A stretch of 64,000 nt of DNA from Metallococcus carri (GTDB lineage: Bacteria > Actinomycetota > Actinomycetes > Actinomycetales > Dermatophilaceae): assembly GCF_011440275.1 (NCBI RefSeq), contig NZ_JAAOIV010000003.1, forward strand, positions 186,001-250,000. The letters are read 5' to 3'. The notes under the pieces are model-generated. The model had not been told where the DNA came from, searched no databases, and saw only the letters and a list, made by a program, of their open reading frames with translations. Of the stretch, positions 47,594 through 57,022 are shown in pieces (position 1 is the first letter of the stretch; every line of letters begins with the position of its first letter). Position numbers and translations under genes: made by a program.

Positions 47594-49747
47594 GTGCCCG
47601 CCCGCAGCTTCGCCGACGACATCCGTGCGCGCAGCGCCGACCAGCTGACCCGGCTGATCGTGCTGCGCCCCGATGTCGCCCACCCCGCCCCCGCCGACGT
47701 GACGGCGCTCGCTGCGCGGGCGGCGACCAGGGGCAGCACGGCGCGAGCGCTAGAAGCACTGCCCGCCGACCGGCTGCGCGTGCTGGAGGCGTTGCTCGTC
47801 TCTCCCACCGACGCCGCAGCTCTGCTCGGCGGTGCCGATATCGCCGACGTCGTCGAGGACTTGTGGGATCGCGCGCTCGTGTGGGACAGCCCGGACGGCC
47901 GGGTGCCCTCGCGGGCAGTGGGCGAGATCTTGCCCTTCCCGGCCTCCCTCGGTCCCGACCTTCCCGCCCCGGCCGATCTGGCCGAGCGGTATGCCGCCCT
48001 GCCCGACGAGGCGCGCCGTCTGCTCGACCGGCTCGCCTGGCAACATCCGCGCGCCACCGTCGAAGGCGTTGTCGCAGAAGGGATCCCGGCTCTCGTTGAC
48101 GCCGAGCTGGTCGTCCGGGAGGACGACAACACGGTCGTCGTGCCGCGGGCCGTCGCCCTGCACGTGCGCGGCGGCGTGCTGTATGCCGATGGGCTCACCC
48201 CACCCGAGCCGGCCGGGCAGATCGTGCAGCAGGTGGATGCCACGGCCGGCATGGCCGCGACGGAGTTGCTCTGGCAGGTCGAGAGCGTCGCACAGTTGTG
48301 GGCTGAGGACCCGCCCCGGGTGCTGCGCTCGGGTGGGTTGTCGGTGCGCGACCACCGGCGCACCGCGTCAGCACTCGGGCTGGACACCGAGCATGTCGCG
48401 TTCGTGCTCGAAATCGCTAGTGCCGCAGGGCTTTTCGCCGACGACCGGCAGGCTGAGCCGTCCTTCCTGCCCACTCGGGGTTTCGATGACTGGCTGGAGG
48501 CCTCCCGCGGTGAGCGCTGGCGCCAGCTGGCCGACGCCTGGTGGCGCACCGTGCGTGCACCCTCGTTGGCCGGTTCCCGCACCGAGGCGGGCACGGTCGT
48601 CAACGTCCTCGGTCCGGAGGCGTCCTGGCCGCTGATGCGCACCCGTCGGCACGACGTGCTCACCGTGCTCGGCCGCCTGCCCGTCGACTTCGCCCCGAGC
48701 GTGGGTTCGCTCGATGCGCTGCTGCATTGGTCGCGGCCGTTGCGGCTGCCGCCGGGTGCCCCGACGCACACTGGTGTCGTGCTGCGCGAAGCGAGCTGGC
48801 TGGGTCTGGTGGCGCATGGCGCGCTGTCGTCGGCCGGTCGCGCGATCGTGGCGGGTGACGACGTCGACCTCGATGAACTGCTGCCCGCGACGGTGGACCG
48901 GATGATGGTGCAGGCCGACCTCACCGCGGTGGTGCCGGGGCCGCCCGACGACTCGCTGCACCGCCTCCTCCAGTGCTCCGCTGAGGTCGAATCCCGTGGT
49001 GGCGCAACGGTTTACCGCTTCGACGAGGACTCGGTGCGGCGCGCCCTGGACTCCGGCATCGACGCCGCTGAATTGCGCGAGCGACTGACCGCCGCGAGCC
49101 TCACTCCGTTGCCGCAGCCGCTCACCTATCTCATCGACGATGTCGCCCGCCGCCACGGTCGGCTGCGTGTCGGTGCCGCAGGCAGCTATCTGCGCTGCGA
49201 CGATCCCGCCCTCGTGGCGACGCTGCTCGCCGACCCGAGCCTGGGCGCGCTCGGCCTGCGCTCCCTCGCGCCTGGCGTGCTCGTCAGCCGGATGCCGGCC
49301 GCCACCCTGCTCGACCTGCTGGCAAGGGCGGGACACAGCGCCCTGGCCGAGACCTCCGACGGCGGGGTCCTCGTCACCACCAGGCAGGACAGCGCCCGCG
49401 CTCCCAACCCGGCTCCGCCCGCGCCGGTGGTCACCCGGTCGACCGACAGCGCCGCCGCGTCCGCCCTAGTCGAGCGGCTGATGAGCGCGCAGCAGCGGTC
49501 CGCCGAGGCAGCCCGCCCCGGAGAGCCGCGCATCCCGCACACCGAGCCGAGCGACACCCTGTCGATCCTGCAGGAAGCCGCGGCCGACCGGATGCCGGTG
49601 TGGATCGGATTCGTCGACGCATCAGGAGATCTCAAGCGCGCGCTCTTCCACCCCGAGCGGGTCGACGGCGGCCGCACGACCGGCCTGGTCGGCGACACCA
49701 GGCGCAGCTTTTCGGTCCACCGCATCACCGGCGTCGTGCCCGCCTAG
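47594..49747 (+). CDS. Helicase-associated domain protein (XPB partner type)
   Basis: 717 aa. Resembles the large actinobacterial proteins annotated helicase-associated/XPB-Ssl2-like, usually encoded beside the XPB helicase. Visible features: repeated winged-helix-like segments rich in Leu, DLWDRALVWDSPDGRVPSRA, the conserved MVQADLTAVVPGPPDDSLHR, and a C-terminal WYL-like segment PVWIGFVDASGDLKRALFHP. The XPB gene is 3.4 kb downstream (53127), the same order of genes seen in other Actinobacteria. Likely acts with XPB in DNA repair or transcription-coupled processes; activity unproven. Confidence 0.82.
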   Translation: MPARSFADDIRARSADQLTRLIVLRPDVAHPAPADVTALAARAATRGSTARALEALPADRLRVLEALLVSPTDAAALLGGADIADVVEDLWDRALVWDSPDGRVPSRAVGEILPFPASLGPDLPAPADLAERYAALPDEARRLLDRLAWQHPRATVEGVVAEGIPALVDAELVVREDDNTVVVPRAVALHVRGGVLYADGLTPPEPAGQIVQQVDATAGMAATELLWQVESVAQLWAEDPPRVLRSGGLSVRDHRRTASALGLDTEHVAFVLEIASAAGLFADDRQAEPSFLPTRGFDDWLEASRGERWRQLADAWWRTVRAPSLAGSRTEAGTVVNVLGPEASWPLMRTRRHDVLTVLGRLPVDFAPSVGSLDALLHWSRPLRLPPGAPTHTGVVLREASWLGLVAHGALSSAGRAIVAGDDVDLDELLPATVDRMMVQADLTAVVPGPPDDSLHRLLQCSAEVESRGGATVYRFDEDSVRRALDSGIDAAELRERLTAASLTPLPQPLTYLIDDVARRHGRLRVGAAGSYLRCDDPALVATLLADPSLGALGLRSLAPGVLVSRMPAATLLDLLARAGHSALAETSDGGVLVTTRQDSARAPNPAPPAPVVTRSTDSAAASALVERLMSAQQRSAEAARPGEPRIPHTEPSDTLSILQEAAADRMPVWIGFVDASGDLKRALFHPERVDGGRTTGLVGDTRRSFSVHRITGVVPA

Positions 49748-49750
49748 AGT
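49745..49750 (+). promoter_or_regulatory. -10 box before the MazG-like gene
   Basis: TAGAGT eight bases before GTG 49759; its TAG is also the stop codon of the upstream gene. Confidence 0.4.
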
Positions 49751-49758
49751 TGCCTGCC

Positions 49759-50088
49759 GTGGAGCTGAACGACTACCAACAGGCGGCGCTGCGCACGGCC
49801 GCGCCGCGCGACAAGCACAACGAGGTCTTCCACCTGCTGCTCGGCCTGGTCGGTGAGACCGGGGAGATCGCCGAGAAGGCCAAGAAGATCGTGCGCGACC
49901 GCGACAGCGACTTCACCGCGTGGGACCGCGCCGATCTCACCAAGGAACTCGGCGACACCCTCTGGTATGTCGCCGTCATCGCCGACCACTTCGGCATACC
50001 ACTGGAGGAGGTCGGCAGCGTCAATATCGCCAAGCTCGCCGACCGCCAGCAGCGCGCGGTGCTCGGCGGCAGCGGTGACAACCGTTAG
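49759..50088 (+). CDS. MazG-like nucleotide pyrophosphohydrolase
   Basis: 109 aa, single all-alpha NTP-PPase domain. Metal-binding acidic motifs: GLVGETGEIAEKAKK (ExxE) and KELGDTLWYVAVIADHFG (ExxD). Hydrolyses (d)NTPs to monophosphates, house-cleaning role; exact substrate unknown. GTG 49759 supported by the TAGAGT box. Its stop overlaps the convergent peptidase stop by 4 bp. Confidence 0.88.
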   Translation: MELNDYQQAALRTAAPRDKHNEVFHLLLGLVGETGEIAEKAKKIVRDRDSDFTAWDRADLTKELGDTLWYVAVIADHFGIPLEEVGSVNIAKLADRQQRAVLGGSGDNR

Positions 50089-52049
50089 AAGATCCGGACT
50101 TGGTCGTCGGGCGCGAGATACATCCCGTCGCCCTCGGCCACGCCGAACACCTCCTGGAACTCCCGCAGGTTGCGCGCCACATTGGCCCGGCAGTTCATCG
50201 GCGCGTGCGGGTCGATCGCGACCAGCCGCTTGGCCTCCTCCGGCCGCGCCTTGCCACACCACACCTGCGCCCAGCCGATGAAGAACCGCTGGTCGCCGGT
50301 GAGCCCGTCGAGCTCCGGGGCGGGCGCGGTCTCCTGGGCGATCTGGTAGGCCTTGTAACCGATGGTGAGACCGCCGAGGTCACCGATGTTCTCCCCGACG
50401 GTGAGCCCGCCGTTGACCTTGGTGCCCGGGGAGTCAGCCGGCTCCTCCTGGTTGAACTGCTCGATCAGCTTCTGCGCCAACGCATCGAAGCGCTCCCGGT
50501 CCTGCGGCGTCCACCAATCGGTGAGGCTGCCGTCGCCGGCGAAGCGCGACCCCTGGTCGTCGAAGCCGTGGCCGATCTCGTGCCCGATGACCGCGCCGAT
50601 GCCGCCGTAGTTGACCGCGTCGTCGGCATCGGCGTCGAAGAACGGCGGCTGCAGGATCGCGGCCGGGAAGACGATCTCGTTCATCATCGGGTGGTAATAC
50701 GCGTTGACCGTCTGCGGGCTCATCAGCCACTCGTCGCGGTCGATCGGGCCGCCGATCTTGCCCAGCTCGCGGTCCACCTCGAAGGCCGATGCCCGGGCCA
50801 CATTGCCGACCAGGTCGTCGCGGTGCACCTCCAGCGCGCTGTAGTCGCGCCACTTGTCCGGATAGCCGATCTTGGTGCGGAACTTGCCGAGCTTGTCCAG
50901 CGCCTTCTCCCGGGTCTGCGGGCTCATCCACGGCAGGTCGTCGAAATCGCGCCGGTAGGCCTCGACCAGGTTGTCCACCAGCTGCAGCATGCGTTCCTTG
51001 GCATGCGGCGGAAAGTGTTGCGAGACATAGATTTTGCCGACCGCTTCACCGAGAGCGTCCTCGACCAGGCCGACGCCGCGCTTCCACCGCTCGCGCAGCT
51101 GCGGCGTGCCCGAGAGGGTCTTGCCGAAGAAGTCGAAATTCTCGTCGACCACCTGCTCGTTCAGGTATGGCGCGAGCGAGGTCACCACTCGCCATACCAG
51201 CCAGTCCTGCCACAGCGGAAGCCCGATCTCCTGCAGCGCCGTGGACAGCCCCTCCAGGAATGACGGCTCGTGCACGACGACCTGCGCGAACGATCCGCCG
51301 GGCGCCTGCAGCCCCTCCAGCCAGACGTCCCAGTCATAGCCGGGCGCGCGCTCCTTGAGCTCGGCGAGCGTGTGCTTGTTGTAGGTCTTGATCGCATCGC
51401 GGGTGGCCACGACATCCCAGTGCTGCCGGGCGATGCGGGTCTCGACCTCCATCACCCGCTCGGCGAAACCCTGCGGGTCCTCGAAACCGAGGCCCTCGGC
51501 CTGCCGGGCGATGTGGGCGACATAGGCGTCGCGGACCTCGGCGTAGCTCTCCTCGCGGTAGTAGGACTCGTCCGGCAGACCGATGCCCGCCTGCTCGAGG
51601 TAGACGACATACTCCTGCGGGTTCTTCGCGTCGGCGGTGACATAGAAGACGACCGCTCCGCTGACCCCGGTGCGCGCGAGTTCGCCTGCGACACCGAGGA
51701 GTTGGCTCACGCTCTTGGTGCCGCGGATGCGCTCGATGGGTGCGTCGAGGGGTGTGCTGCCGAGGCGCTCGATCGCCTCGGTGTCCATGAACGAGGCGTA
51801 GAGGTCGCCCACCTTGCGCTCCTCGGTGCCGTCCTCGGCGGTTCCGGAGGATGCCGCCTCGACGATCTGGCGCACGGCCTGCTCGGACTGCTCACGCAAC
51901 CGGTCGAAGGTCCCGTAGCGCGCGCGGTCGCTCGGGATCTCGGTGTCCTTCACCCACTGGTGGTTGACATAACCGAACAGGTCATCCTGCGGGCGGATCG
52001 ACGGATCGAGCGTGGCGATGATTCCCGACTTCGGGGCTTCGGCCGGCAT
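50085..52049 (-). CDS. M13-family zinc metallopeptidase (PepO/neprilysin-like)
   Basis: 654 aa. Zinc site VIGHEIGHGFDDQGSRF (HExxH) near residue 490 and the third-ligand motif ENIGDLGGLTIGYKAY are intact; NAYYHPMMNEIVFPAAILQP is the family substrate-binding stretch. No signal peptide or membrane anchor, so a cytoplasmic oligopeptidase like lactococcal PepO rather than a membrane neprilysin. ATG 52049 follows AAGGAG; a TAGGTT box lies about 35 bases upstream. Confidence 0.95.
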   Translation of the reverse strand: MPAEAPKSGIIATLDPSIRPQDDLFGYVNHQWVKDTEIPSDRARYGTFDRLREQSEQAVRQIVEAASSGTAEDGTEERKVGDLYASFMDTEAIERLGSTPLDAPIERIRGTKSVSQLLGVAGELARTGVSGAVVFYVTADAKNPQEYVVYLEQAGIGLPDESYYREESYAEVRDAYVAHIARQAEGLGFEDPQGFAERVMEVETRIARQHWDVVATRDAIKTYNKHTLAELKERAPGYDWDVWLEGLQAPGGSFAQVVVHEPSFLEGLSTALQEIGLPLWQDWLVWRVVTSLAPYLNEQVVDENFDFFGKTLSGTPQLRERWKRGVGLVEDALGEAVGKIYVSQHFPPHAKERMLQLVDNLVEAYRRDFDDLPWMSPQTREKALDKLGKFRTKIGYPDKWRDYSALEVHRDDLVGNVARASAFEVDRELGKIGGPIDRDEWLMSPQTVNAYYHPMMNEIVFPAAILQPPFFDADADDAVNYGGIGAVIGHEIGHGFDDQGSRFAGDGSLTDWWTPQDRERFDALAQKLIEQFNQEEPADSPGTKVNGGLTVGENIGDLGGLTIGYKAYQIAQETAPAPELDGLTGDQRFFIGWAQVWCGKARPEEAKRLVAIDPHAPMNCRANVARNLREFQEVFGVAEGDGMYLAPDDQVRIF

Positions 52050-52109
52050 GGTGCTCCTTGGGATGTCGTTGTGCTTGGCCTCAACCTATCCCCGACCCGC
52101 GCGCGCCGC

Positions 52110-53042
52110 TCAGGCCCCGGCGAGCGCGCGCACCACGCGCGACGGCGAGGGCCGGCCGAGCTGCTGCGCCATCCAGCCGCTGGTCTGCACCAGCGCGTCC
52201 AGGTCCACCCCGGTCTCGATGCCGAGGCCGCGGCACAGCCACACCAGGTCCTCGGTCGCCAGATTGCCGGTGGCGGATTTGGCGTAGGGGCACCCACCCA
52301 GGCCCCCGGTCGAGGCGTCGACCACGGTGACCCCGTGCTGCAACGCGGTGAGGGTGTTGGCGAGCGCCTGACCGTAGGTGTCGTGGAAGTGCACCCCGAT
52401 CAGCTCCGGGCCGATTCCCTTGTCCGCCAACGCTTCCAGCAGCCGTATGACGTGGCCGGCCGTGCCCACCCCGATCGTGTCGCCGAGACTGAGCTGGTCG
52501 CAGCCGAGCGCCATGAGGCGCTCACACACCGACACGACCTGCTCGATCGGCACCGGTCCCTCCCAAGGGTCGCCGAAGCACATCGAGACATAACCGCGCA
52601 CCCACAGCCCGTCGTCCTTGGCCCGCTTGACCACCGGCGCGAACATCTGCAGCGACTCCTCGACCGAGCGGTTGAGATTGCGCTGGGCGAAGGTCTCGGT
52701 CGCCGAGCCGAAGACGGCGATGGCACCCACACCGGCCGCGATCGCGTTGTCCAGACCCCGCTCGTTGGGCACCAGCACCGGGCGCGTCGGACCCGTGCCC
52801 ACGGCGCCCAACTCATCGAGCAGGGCCGGTGCGTCGGCGAGCTGCGGGATCCACGACGGCGGCACGAACGAGGTGGTCTCGATGCTCGAGAGCCCGGCAC
52901 CCGCCATACGGCGAATGAACTCGGCCTTGACCGGGGTCGGGACGACCGCCTTCTCGTTCTGCAGACCGTCGCGCGCACCGACCTCGTAGATCGTGATGCG
53001 GTCCGGCAACCCGGCCATCGGCTCCACCATCGGCAGTGACAT
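52110..53042 (-). CDS. Hydroxymethylglutaryl-CoA lyase
   Basis: 310 aa. DRE-TIM metallolyase barrel. EVGARDGLQNEKAVVPTPVK, ETTSFVPPSWIPQLADA, GVHFHDTYGQALANTL and the active-site cysteine loop GLGGCPYAKSATGNLATED are characteristic. Cleaves HMG-CoA to acetyl-CoA and acetoacetate (leucine catabolism); isolated here from liu-type genes. ATG 53042 is preferred; in-frame ATGs at 53051 and 53030 are possible. Confidence 0.93.
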   Translation of the reverse strand: MSLPMVEPMAGLPDRITIYEVGARDGLQNEKAVVPTPVKAEFIRRMAGAGLSSIETTSFVPPSWIPQLADAPALLDELGAVGTGPTRPVLVPNERGLDNAIAAGVGAIAVFGSATETFAQRNLNRSVEESLQMFAPVVKRAKDDGLWVRGYVSMCFGDPWEGPVPIEQVVSVCERLMALGCDQLSLGDTIGVGTAGHVIRLLEALADKGIGPELIGVHFHDTYGQALANTLTALQHGVTVVDASTGGLGGCPYAKSATGNLATEDLVWLCRGLGIETGVDLDALVQTSGWMAQQLGRPSPSRVVRALAGA

Positions 53043-53126
53043 GGCTCTCATCCTCGCACCCCGGCTGGAATGCCGCCCCGCCGCGGATCGTTACCCTCTC
53101 GGCAGTCTTCAGCGGCAGGGAGCAAG

Positions 53127-54767
53127 ATGACCGACGGACCCCTCATCGTCCAGAGCGACAAGACCGTGCTTCTCGAGGTCGATCACCCGCTCTCGCAGGA
53201 TGCTCGACACGCGATCGCCGCGTTCGCCGAGCTGGAGCGCGCCCCCGAGCACATCCACACCTACCGGATCACCCCGCTCGGGCTGTGGAACGCCCGTGCC
53301 GCCGGCCACGACGCCGAGGGCGTGGTCGACACGCTGATCCGCTACAGCCGCTATCCGGTGCCGCAGGCGCTGCTCATCGACGTCGCCGAGACGATGTCGC
53401 GCTACGGCCGGCTCAGCCTGCGCAAGGACGACGCCGGGCGGCTCATCCTGGTCTCCGACGACAAGCCGGTGCTCGAAGAAGTGTTGCGGCACAAGAAGAT
53501 TGCCCCGCTCGTCGGTGACCGGATCGACGACCTCACCGTGCTGGTGCATCCCTCCGAGCGCGGCGCGATCAAGCAGCAGCTCATCAAGGTCGGCTGGCCG
53601 GCCGAGGACGAGGCGGGTTATGTCGACGGTGAGGCCCACGACATCGACCTGCGCCAGGAGGACTGGTCGCTGCGCCCCTATCAGCAGCAGGCCGTCGAGG
53701 GCTTCTGGCATGGCGGGTCGGGGGTCGTCGTGCTGCCCTGCGGTGCCGGCAAGACACTCGTCGGCGCCGGCGCGATGGCCGCGGCCAAGGCGACCACGCT
53801 CATCCTGGTCACCAATACCGTCTCCGCCCGCCAGTGGCGCGACGAGCTGCTCAAGCGAACGTCGTTGACCGACAACGAGATCGGCGAATACAGCGGCGCT
53901 CGCAAGGAGATCCGCCCGGTCACCATCGCGACCTATCAGGTGCTCACCCACAAACGGAAGGGCGTCTTCCCGCACCTCGAGCTGCTCGACGCCCGTGACT
54001 GGGGCCTGATCGTGTATGACGAGGTGCACCTCCTCCCAGCCCCGATCTTCCGGATGACCGCCGACCTGCAGGCGAGGCGCCGGCTCGGGCTCACCGCGAC
54101 CCTCGTGCGCGAGGACGGCCGCGAAGAGGATGTCTTCAGCCTGATCGGGCCCAAGCGCTACGACGCGCCGTGGAAGGACATCGAAACCCAGGGCTATATC
54201 GCCCCCGCGGACTGCGTGGAGGTGCGGGTCTCCCTGTCCGACAGCGAGCGGATGGCCTATGCCACCGCCGAGCCGGACGAGCGCTACCGGTTCGCCTCCA
54301 GCGCCCCGGTCAAGGACGAGGTGGTCGAGCGGATCGTCGAGCAGCACCGCGGCCAGCCGACGCTGGTCATCGGCCAATATCTCGACCAGCTCGAGGGACT
54401 GGCCGCACGGCTCGGTGCCGATCTGATCACCGGCGAGACCGCGGTCGGCATACGGCAGAAGCTGTTCCAGTCCTTCCGCGAGGGCGAGATCTCCCTGCTC
54501 GTGGTGAGCAAGGTGGCCAACTTCTCCATCGACCTGCCCGAGGCGAGCGTCGCGATCCAGGTGAGCGGCACCTTCGGGTCCCGCCAGGAGGAGGCGCAAC
54601 GGCTCGGCCGGGTGTTGCGGCCCAAGGCTGACGGCCGCACCGCGCACTTCTACACCGTGGTCACCCGGGACACCGTCGATGCCGAGTTCGCCGCGCACCG
54701 GCAGCGATTCCTCGCCGAGCAGGGCTACGCCTACCGCATCGTCGACGCCGACGATCTCGACGAGTGA
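53127..54767 (+). CDS. XPB/ERCC3-type DNA repair helicase
   Basis: 546 aa. SF2 helicase: LRPYQQQAVEGFWHGGSGVV with Walker A PCGAGKTLVG, TNTVSARQWRDELLKRT, the DEVH box YDEVHLLPAPIFR, GLTATLVREDGREED, and VSGTFGSRQEEAQRLGRVLR (motif VI). The N-terminal ~180 residues hold the damage-recognition-like domain (PLIVQSDKTVLLEVDH). 3'-5' DNA translocase of the bacterial XPB group. ATG 53127 has GGGAG upstream and a TACCCT box about 30 bases before. Confidence 0.95.
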   Translation: MTDGPLIVQSDKTVLLEVDHPLSQDARHAIAAFAELERAPEHIHTYRITPLGLWNARAAGHDAEGVVDTLIRYSRYPVPQALLIDVAETMSRYGRLSLRKDDAGRLILVSDDKPVLEEVLRHKKIAPLVGDRIDDLTVLVHPSERGAIKQQLIKVGWPAEDEAGYVDGEAHDIDLRQEDWSLRPYQQQAVEGFWHGGSGVVVLPCGAGKTLVGAGAMAAAKATTLILVTNTVSARQWRDELLKRTSLTDNEIGEYSGARKEIRPVTIATYQVLTHKRKGVFPHLELLDARDWGLIVYDEVHLLPAPIFRMTADLQARRRLGLTATLVREDGREEDVFSLIGPKRYDAPWKDIETQGYIAPADCVEVRVSLSDSERMAYATAEPDERYRFASSAPVKDEVVERIVEQHRGQPTLVIGQYLDQLEGLAARLGADLITGETAVGIRQKLFQSFREGEISLLVVSKVANFSIDLPEASVAIQVSGTFGSRQEEAQRLGRVLRPKADGRTAHFYTVVTRDTVDAEFAAHRQRFLAEQGYAYRIVDADDLDE

Positions 54768-54790
54768 TCCGGCTCACCACGAGCGCCCGG

Positions 54791-54796
54791 TATCCT
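54791..54796 (+). promoter_or_regulatory. -10 box before the cytidylyltransferase-like gene
   Basis: TATCCT eight bases before ATG 54805; leaderless layout. Confidence 0.4.
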
Positions 54797-54804
54797 CGCC
54801 TGCC

Positions 54805-55242
54805 ATGAAGGTGGTAGTGGTCAGTGGTTACTTCAATCCACTGCACGGGGGGCATCTGGACATGATCGAGTCGGCCGCCAAACTCGGCGACCGGCTGATC
54901 GTGATCGTCAACAACGATCGGCAGCAGTTGCTGAAGAAGGGCAAGATCATCCTCGATGAGAGCAACCGGCTGCGGCTGATGCGTGCTCTCAAGGGGGTCG
55001 ACACCGTCATCCTGTCGATCGACGAGGACCCCACGATCATCCGCACCCTGGCGATGGTGGCCGGGCAATACCCGGGCGACGACCTCATCTTCGCCAACGG
55101 TGGTGACCGCGACTCGTCTCAGGCGGTGCCCGAGGCCGCGGTCTGCGAGGAGCACGGCATCACCATGGTGTTCGACGCCGGCGGCACCGCCAAGGCCGAC
55201 TCCTCGACCCGGATCAACCAGGCCCTCGGCGCCGAGTCCTAG
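54805..55242 (+). CDS. Adenylyl-/cytidylyltransferase family protein
   Basis: 145 aa, one nucleotidyltransferase domain. HxGH signature in SGYFNPLHGGHLDMIESAAK, and the ISSTRI-type motif appears as KADSSTRINQAL near the C-terminus. Similar in size to glycerol-3-phosphate cytidylyltransferases and to the RfaE C-terminal domain; the sugar- or alcohol-phosphate substrate cannot be fixed. The neighbours give no pathway clue. Confidence 0.85.
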   Translation: MKVVVVSGYFNPLHGGHLDMIESAAKLGDRLIVIVNNDRQQLLKKGKIILDESNRLRLMRALKGVDTVILSIDEDPTIIRTLAMVAGQYPGDDLIFANGGDRDSSQAVPEAAVCEEHGITMVFDAGGTAKADSSTRINQALGAES

Positions 55243-55253
55243 CCGGTCGTCGC

Positions 55254-56729
55254 CTAGGAGACGCCGGTCAGCTGGCGGATCGGGTCGATCGCGAAATAGG
55301 CGATGAAGCAGGCCGAGATGATCCACAGCACCACCGGGATCTCGCGCCACTTGCCGCGGAAGATCTTGATCGCGAAATAGGCGAGCGTGCCCGCGCCGAT
55401 GCCGACGGTGATCGAGTAGGTGAACGGCATCAGCACGATGGTGAGGAAGGCCGGCAGCGCGATCTCGACGTTCTTCCAGTCGATCTCATCGACCTGACGC
55501 ATCATCAAGAAGCCGACGAAGACCAACGCGGGCGTCGCCGCCTCGTAGGGGATCACCTCGACCAGCGGGGCGAGGAAGGTCGTGAGCAGGAAGAGCACGC
55601 CGGTGACGATCGCCGCCAGGCCGGTGCGCGCGCCCTCGCCGACACCGGAGGCCGACTCGATGTAGCCGGTGTTGGAGCTGACGCCGCCGAAACCACCCGC
55701 GGCCGCCGCGACCGAGTCGACGACCAGGATCTTCTGGGTGTCCGGCGGGTTGCCGTTCTCGTCGAGCAGGCCGCCCTCGGCGCCGATCGCGACCATCGTG
55801 CCCATCGTGTCGAAGAAGTCGGCGAGCACGAGGGAGAAGACGATCAGCACCGCGGCGATGACGCCCGCCTTGGCGAAGCCGCCGAACAGGTCCACCTGCC
55901 CGATCAGGGAGAAGTCCGGAGTCTGTATGACGGAGCTGGGCACCTCGGGCACGTTCAGCCCCCAGGCCCGCGGGTTGAGCAGCTTGCCGGTGGGTCCGAA
56001 GCGCGGGCCGATATTGGCGATCGACTCGATGATGATGGCCAGCACGGTCGCGCCCATGATCGCGATGAGGATGGCGCCCTTCACCCGGCGCACGTAGAGC
56101 GCGACCAGCAGGAAGAAGCCGACGATGAACACCACGATCGGCCAGCCCTGCAGCCGTCCGTCGATGCCGAGTTGCACCGGCGTCGCGGGCGCGGCCCGGG
56201 CGAAGCCGGCGTCGAACACCCCGATGAAGGCGATGAACAGGCCGATGCCCACCGAGATCGCGGTCTTCATCGGCGGTGGCAGCGCCTTGAACGCGGCGAC
56301 CCGGAAGCCGGACAGCACCAAGGCCAGGATGACCACGCCCTCGAGCACCACCAGACCCATCGCGGCCTGCCAGGTCATGTTGGGCAGCGCGGCGACCCCG
56401 AAGGTGACAAAAGCGTTGAGCCCCAAGCCTGTTGCGATCGCCAGTGGGTAGTTGGCGATGGCGCCCATCGCGATCGACATCACCCCGGCCACCAGGGCCG
56501 TGCACGCCGCGACGAGCGCGAAGTTGGGCTTGTCGGTGCTGCCGCCGAGGAAGTGCCCGGTGCCGTCCTTGACGCTGCCGATGATCAGCGGGTTGAGCGC
56601 GACGATATAGGCCATCGTGAAGAAGGTGACCAAGCCGCCCCGGATCTCGCGCGCCACGGTGGACCCGCGCTCACTGATCTTGAAGTAGCGATCGAGGGCG
56701 CTGGACGGGGCGGCGGTGCTGCTCGACAT
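55254..56729 (-). CDS. NCS2-type purine permease (AzgA-like)
   Basis: 491 aa, 12-14 helices. DRYFKISERGSTVAREIRGG and LVTFFTMAYIVALNPLIIGS are the AzgA/PurP N-terminal signature; LADFFDTMGTMVAIGAEGGL and GGVSSNTGYIESASGVGEGA are conserved transport motifs. Probably imports adenine/guanine/hypoxanthine with protons. ATG 56729. Divergent from the DUF2530 gene across a 54-bp gap. Confidence 0.93.
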   Translation of the reverse strand: MSSSTAAPSSALDRYFKISERGSTVAREIRGGLVTFFTMAYIVALNPLIIGSVKDGTGHFLGGSTDKPNFALVAACTALVAGVMSIAMGAIANYPLAIATGLGLNAFVTFGVAALPNMTWQAAMGLVVLEGVVILALVLSGFRVAAFKALPPPMKTAISVGIGLFIAFIGVFDAGFARAAPATPVQLGIDGRLQGWPIVVFIVGFFLLVALYVRRVKGAILIAIMGATVLAIIIESIANIGPRFGPTGKLLNPRAWGLNVPEVPSSVIQTPDFSLIGQVDLFGGFAKAGVIAAVLIVFSLVLADFFDTMGTMVAIGAEGGLLDENGNPPDTQKILVVDSVAAAAGGFGGVSSNTGYIESASGVGEGARTGLAAIVTGVLFLLTTFLAPLVEVIPYEAATPALVFVGFLMMRQVDEIDWKNVEIALPAFLTIVLMPFTYSITVGIGAGTLAYFAIKIFRGKWREIPVVLWIISACFIAYFAIDPIRQLTGVS

Positions 56730-56770
56730 GAGCGCGAGCGTAGGGCTGCGGCGAGCCTTCCCGCTATGGC

Positions 56771-56776
56771 TAGCCT
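56771..56776 (+). promoter_or_regulatory. -10 box before the DUF2530-zwf pair
   Basis: TAGCCT seven bases before GTG 56784; leaderless layout. zwf follows 14 bp after this small gene and likely shares the transcript. Confidence 0.4.
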
Positions 56777-56783
56777 GGGTGAC

Positions 56784-57008
56784 GTGACCAACACCGCCCC
56801 GCCGGAGCCGATGCGCATCGATGTCCTGCGGCTGATCCTGGTCGGCCTCGGCGTCTGGGCGCTCGCGCTTGTGCTCACCCTGGCCGTCCCGGCCCTGCAC
56901 ACCGGCGCGCGGCAGTGGTGGCCGTGGAGTTGCGTGTGCGGGCTGATCCTCGGCGGTCTGGGTTATCTCTATGTATGGCGGGGCCGCGGCAACGCTTCGA
57001 GCGCGTGA
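56784..57008 (+). CDS. DUF2530-family small membrane protein
   Basis: 74 aa with two hydrophobic segments (LRLILVGLGVWALALVLTL and WSCVCGLILGGLGYLYVW), a tryptophan pair between them, and a basic end. This is the DUF2530 pattern; function unknown. GTG 56784 is chosen from the TAGCCT box and family length. Confidence 0.75.
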   Translation: MTNTAPPEPMRIDVLRLILVGLGVWALALVLTLAVPALHTGARQWWPWSCVCGLILGGLGYLYVWRGRGNASSA

Positions 57009-57022
57009 GAGAAGGTAGGGAC

